Below are positions 6,123 through 6,712 of a stretch of 6,712 bases of DNA, piece after piece. The stretch is from the NCBI GenBank assembly GCA_050114795.1, contig JASFRS010000136.1, positions 1 through 6,712 on the forward strand. Direction: 5' to 3'. The stretch's first letter is position 1, and each line of letters begins with the position of its first letter. The DNA comes from JASFRS01 sp050114795 (GTDB taxonomy: Bacteria > Pseudomonadota > Alphaproteobacteria > Sphingomonadales > CAKZYD01). The notes beneath the pieces are model-generated. The model was not told where the DNA came from. It saw only the letters and a program-made list of their open reading frames with translations, and made no database searches. Position numbers and translations under genes: made by a program.

Positions 6123-6712
6123 GTGGCGTTTTTCAGCAACGACAACAGCAATATCTATCTCCGCCCCCGGGTCATGGCGATTTTCAGCTTAGGTGTTGCC
6201 TCCGGCTTTCCCTATGCGATGGTGGCGGCCACACTCACCCAGTGGCTGTCAGAAGAAGGGGTGTCGCGCGGGTCCATTGGTTTATTCACCTTGGTTCTCC
6301 TGTCCTACAGCTTTAAACCTTTTTGGGCCTGGATATTGGATGCGGTGCGGCTGCCGGGGTTAACGAAACTCATGGGCCATCGACGGTCTTGGCTGTTGCT
6401 TGCTGATGGGCTGCTGGTTTTGGCGCTGATGTTACTGTCTCAGACTGACCCGGTTGGGAATTTGGAACTGACCGCCTATATGGCCATCGCTGTAGCAATA
6501 GCCAGTGCGACCCAAGATATTGTCATTGACGCCTATCGTATTGAAATTCTCAATGAAGAGGAACAAGGTGCTGGTGCTGCAATGGTCAGCTATGGTTGGC
6601 GTACAGGTGCGTTTTTAGCTTCTACCCTTGCCCTGCTATTGGCTGAATATGTGGGCTGGAGCTTTGCTTATTCCGTCATGGGATTGATGGTGACTTTTGC
6701 CCTTTTGCCAGC
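6123..6712 (+). CDS. ampG: AmpG-family muropeptide MFS permease, 3'-truncated by window edge
   Basis: The first 196 codons are visible and the frame is still open at the right edge. The start is GTG 6123: AAGG (6112-6115) lies 7 nt upstream and an in-frame TAA at 6111-6113 excludes any earlier start. The protein opens with NIYLRPRVMAIF and shows about five hydrophobic segments, near residues 17-39, 51-73, 90-106, 115-135 and 162-182, and the beginning of a sixth. The family signature SATQDIVIDAYR (residues 128-139, with Asp132 and Asp136) and the following EEEQGAGAA closely parallel E. coli AmpG (SASQDIVFDA, EERGAGAA). AmpG is an inner-membrane permease that imports anhydromuropeptides from the periplasm for cell-wall recycling and, in some bacteria, feeds beta-lactamase induction. 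Paralogues exist, so the exact substrate is inferred. No convincing promoter or terminator separates it from comM, and co-transcription is possible. Confidence 0.9.
   Translation, partial: MAFFSNDNSNIYLRPRVMAIFSLGVASGFPYAMVAATLTQWLSEEGVSRGSIGLFTLVLLSYSFKPFWAWILDAVRLPGLTKLMGHRRSWLLLADGLLVLALMLLSQTDPVGNLELTAYMAIAVAIASATQDIVIDAYRIEILNEEEQGAGAAMVSYGWRTGAFLASTLALLLAEYVGWSFAYSVMGLMVTFALLP

Noticed and set aside
6056..6316. 86-codon plus-strand frame after comM
   Set aside because: It overlaps ampG in another frame. The ampG frame starting at GTG 6123 has the family motifs.
1..6712. Mobile element, CRISPR array, tRNA/rRNA or defence system
   Set aside because: I saw no transposase or integrase motif, no regularly spaced repeats, no tRNA cloverleaf and no restriction, toxin or other defence domains. 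All larger frames are assigned to other families.

Overview
The window looks like ordinary chromosomal sequence from an alphaproteobacterium with roughly balanced base composition. The main clue is a DUF2794 protein, a family I know almost only from Alphaproteobacteria. The AmpG-type permease, the YifB/ComM ATPase and the outer-membrane autotransporter fit any Gram-negative proteobacterium. I cannot name the genus. No insertion sequence, integrase, CRISPR array, tRNA, rRNA or recognisable defence system is visible.

Layout, left to right. Positions 1-2116 (+) hold the C-terminal 704 codons of an autotransporter: a beta-helical passenger, a linker and a 12-strand-type beta-barrel ending in Phe. 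A strong intrinsic terminator follows at 2145-2175. Converging on it from the right is a DUF2794 gene (2189-2554, minus). A divergent intergenic region of 147 bp separates that gene from a secreted head-GIN/DUF2807 protein (2702-3334, +). The region contains a perfect 17-bp palindrome just upstream of the GIN gene. A 63-nt segmented hairpin followed by five T's lies after the GIN gene. Then come a LysR-type regulator (3572-4486, +), a full-length YifB/ComM-family AAA+ ATPase (4532-6052, +) and the first 196 codons of an AmpG-family muropeptide permease (6123 to the window end, +).

How the genes relate. Three genes concern the envelope: the autotransporter at the outer membrane, the GIN protein in the periplasm or beyond, and AmpG for cell-wall fragment import. 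ComM acts on DNA during natural transformation. Nothing in the sequence ties them into one pathway. The lysR, comM and ampG genes are collinear with gaps of 45 and 70 bp and could be partly co-transcribed. The target of the LysR regulator cannot be told, because it has no divergent neighbour.

I did not find a clearly new multi-gene system. The most notable unexplained signals are regulatory RNA or DNA structures: (1) a terminator-shaped hairpin plus T-run inside the 5' part of the DUF2794 coding sequence; (2) an 8-bp inverted repeat whose right arm contains the comM ribosome-binding site; (3) the 17-bp palindrome upstream of the GIN gene; (4) the long segmented hairpin after the GIN gene. All structures were found by eye, and no folding energies were computed.
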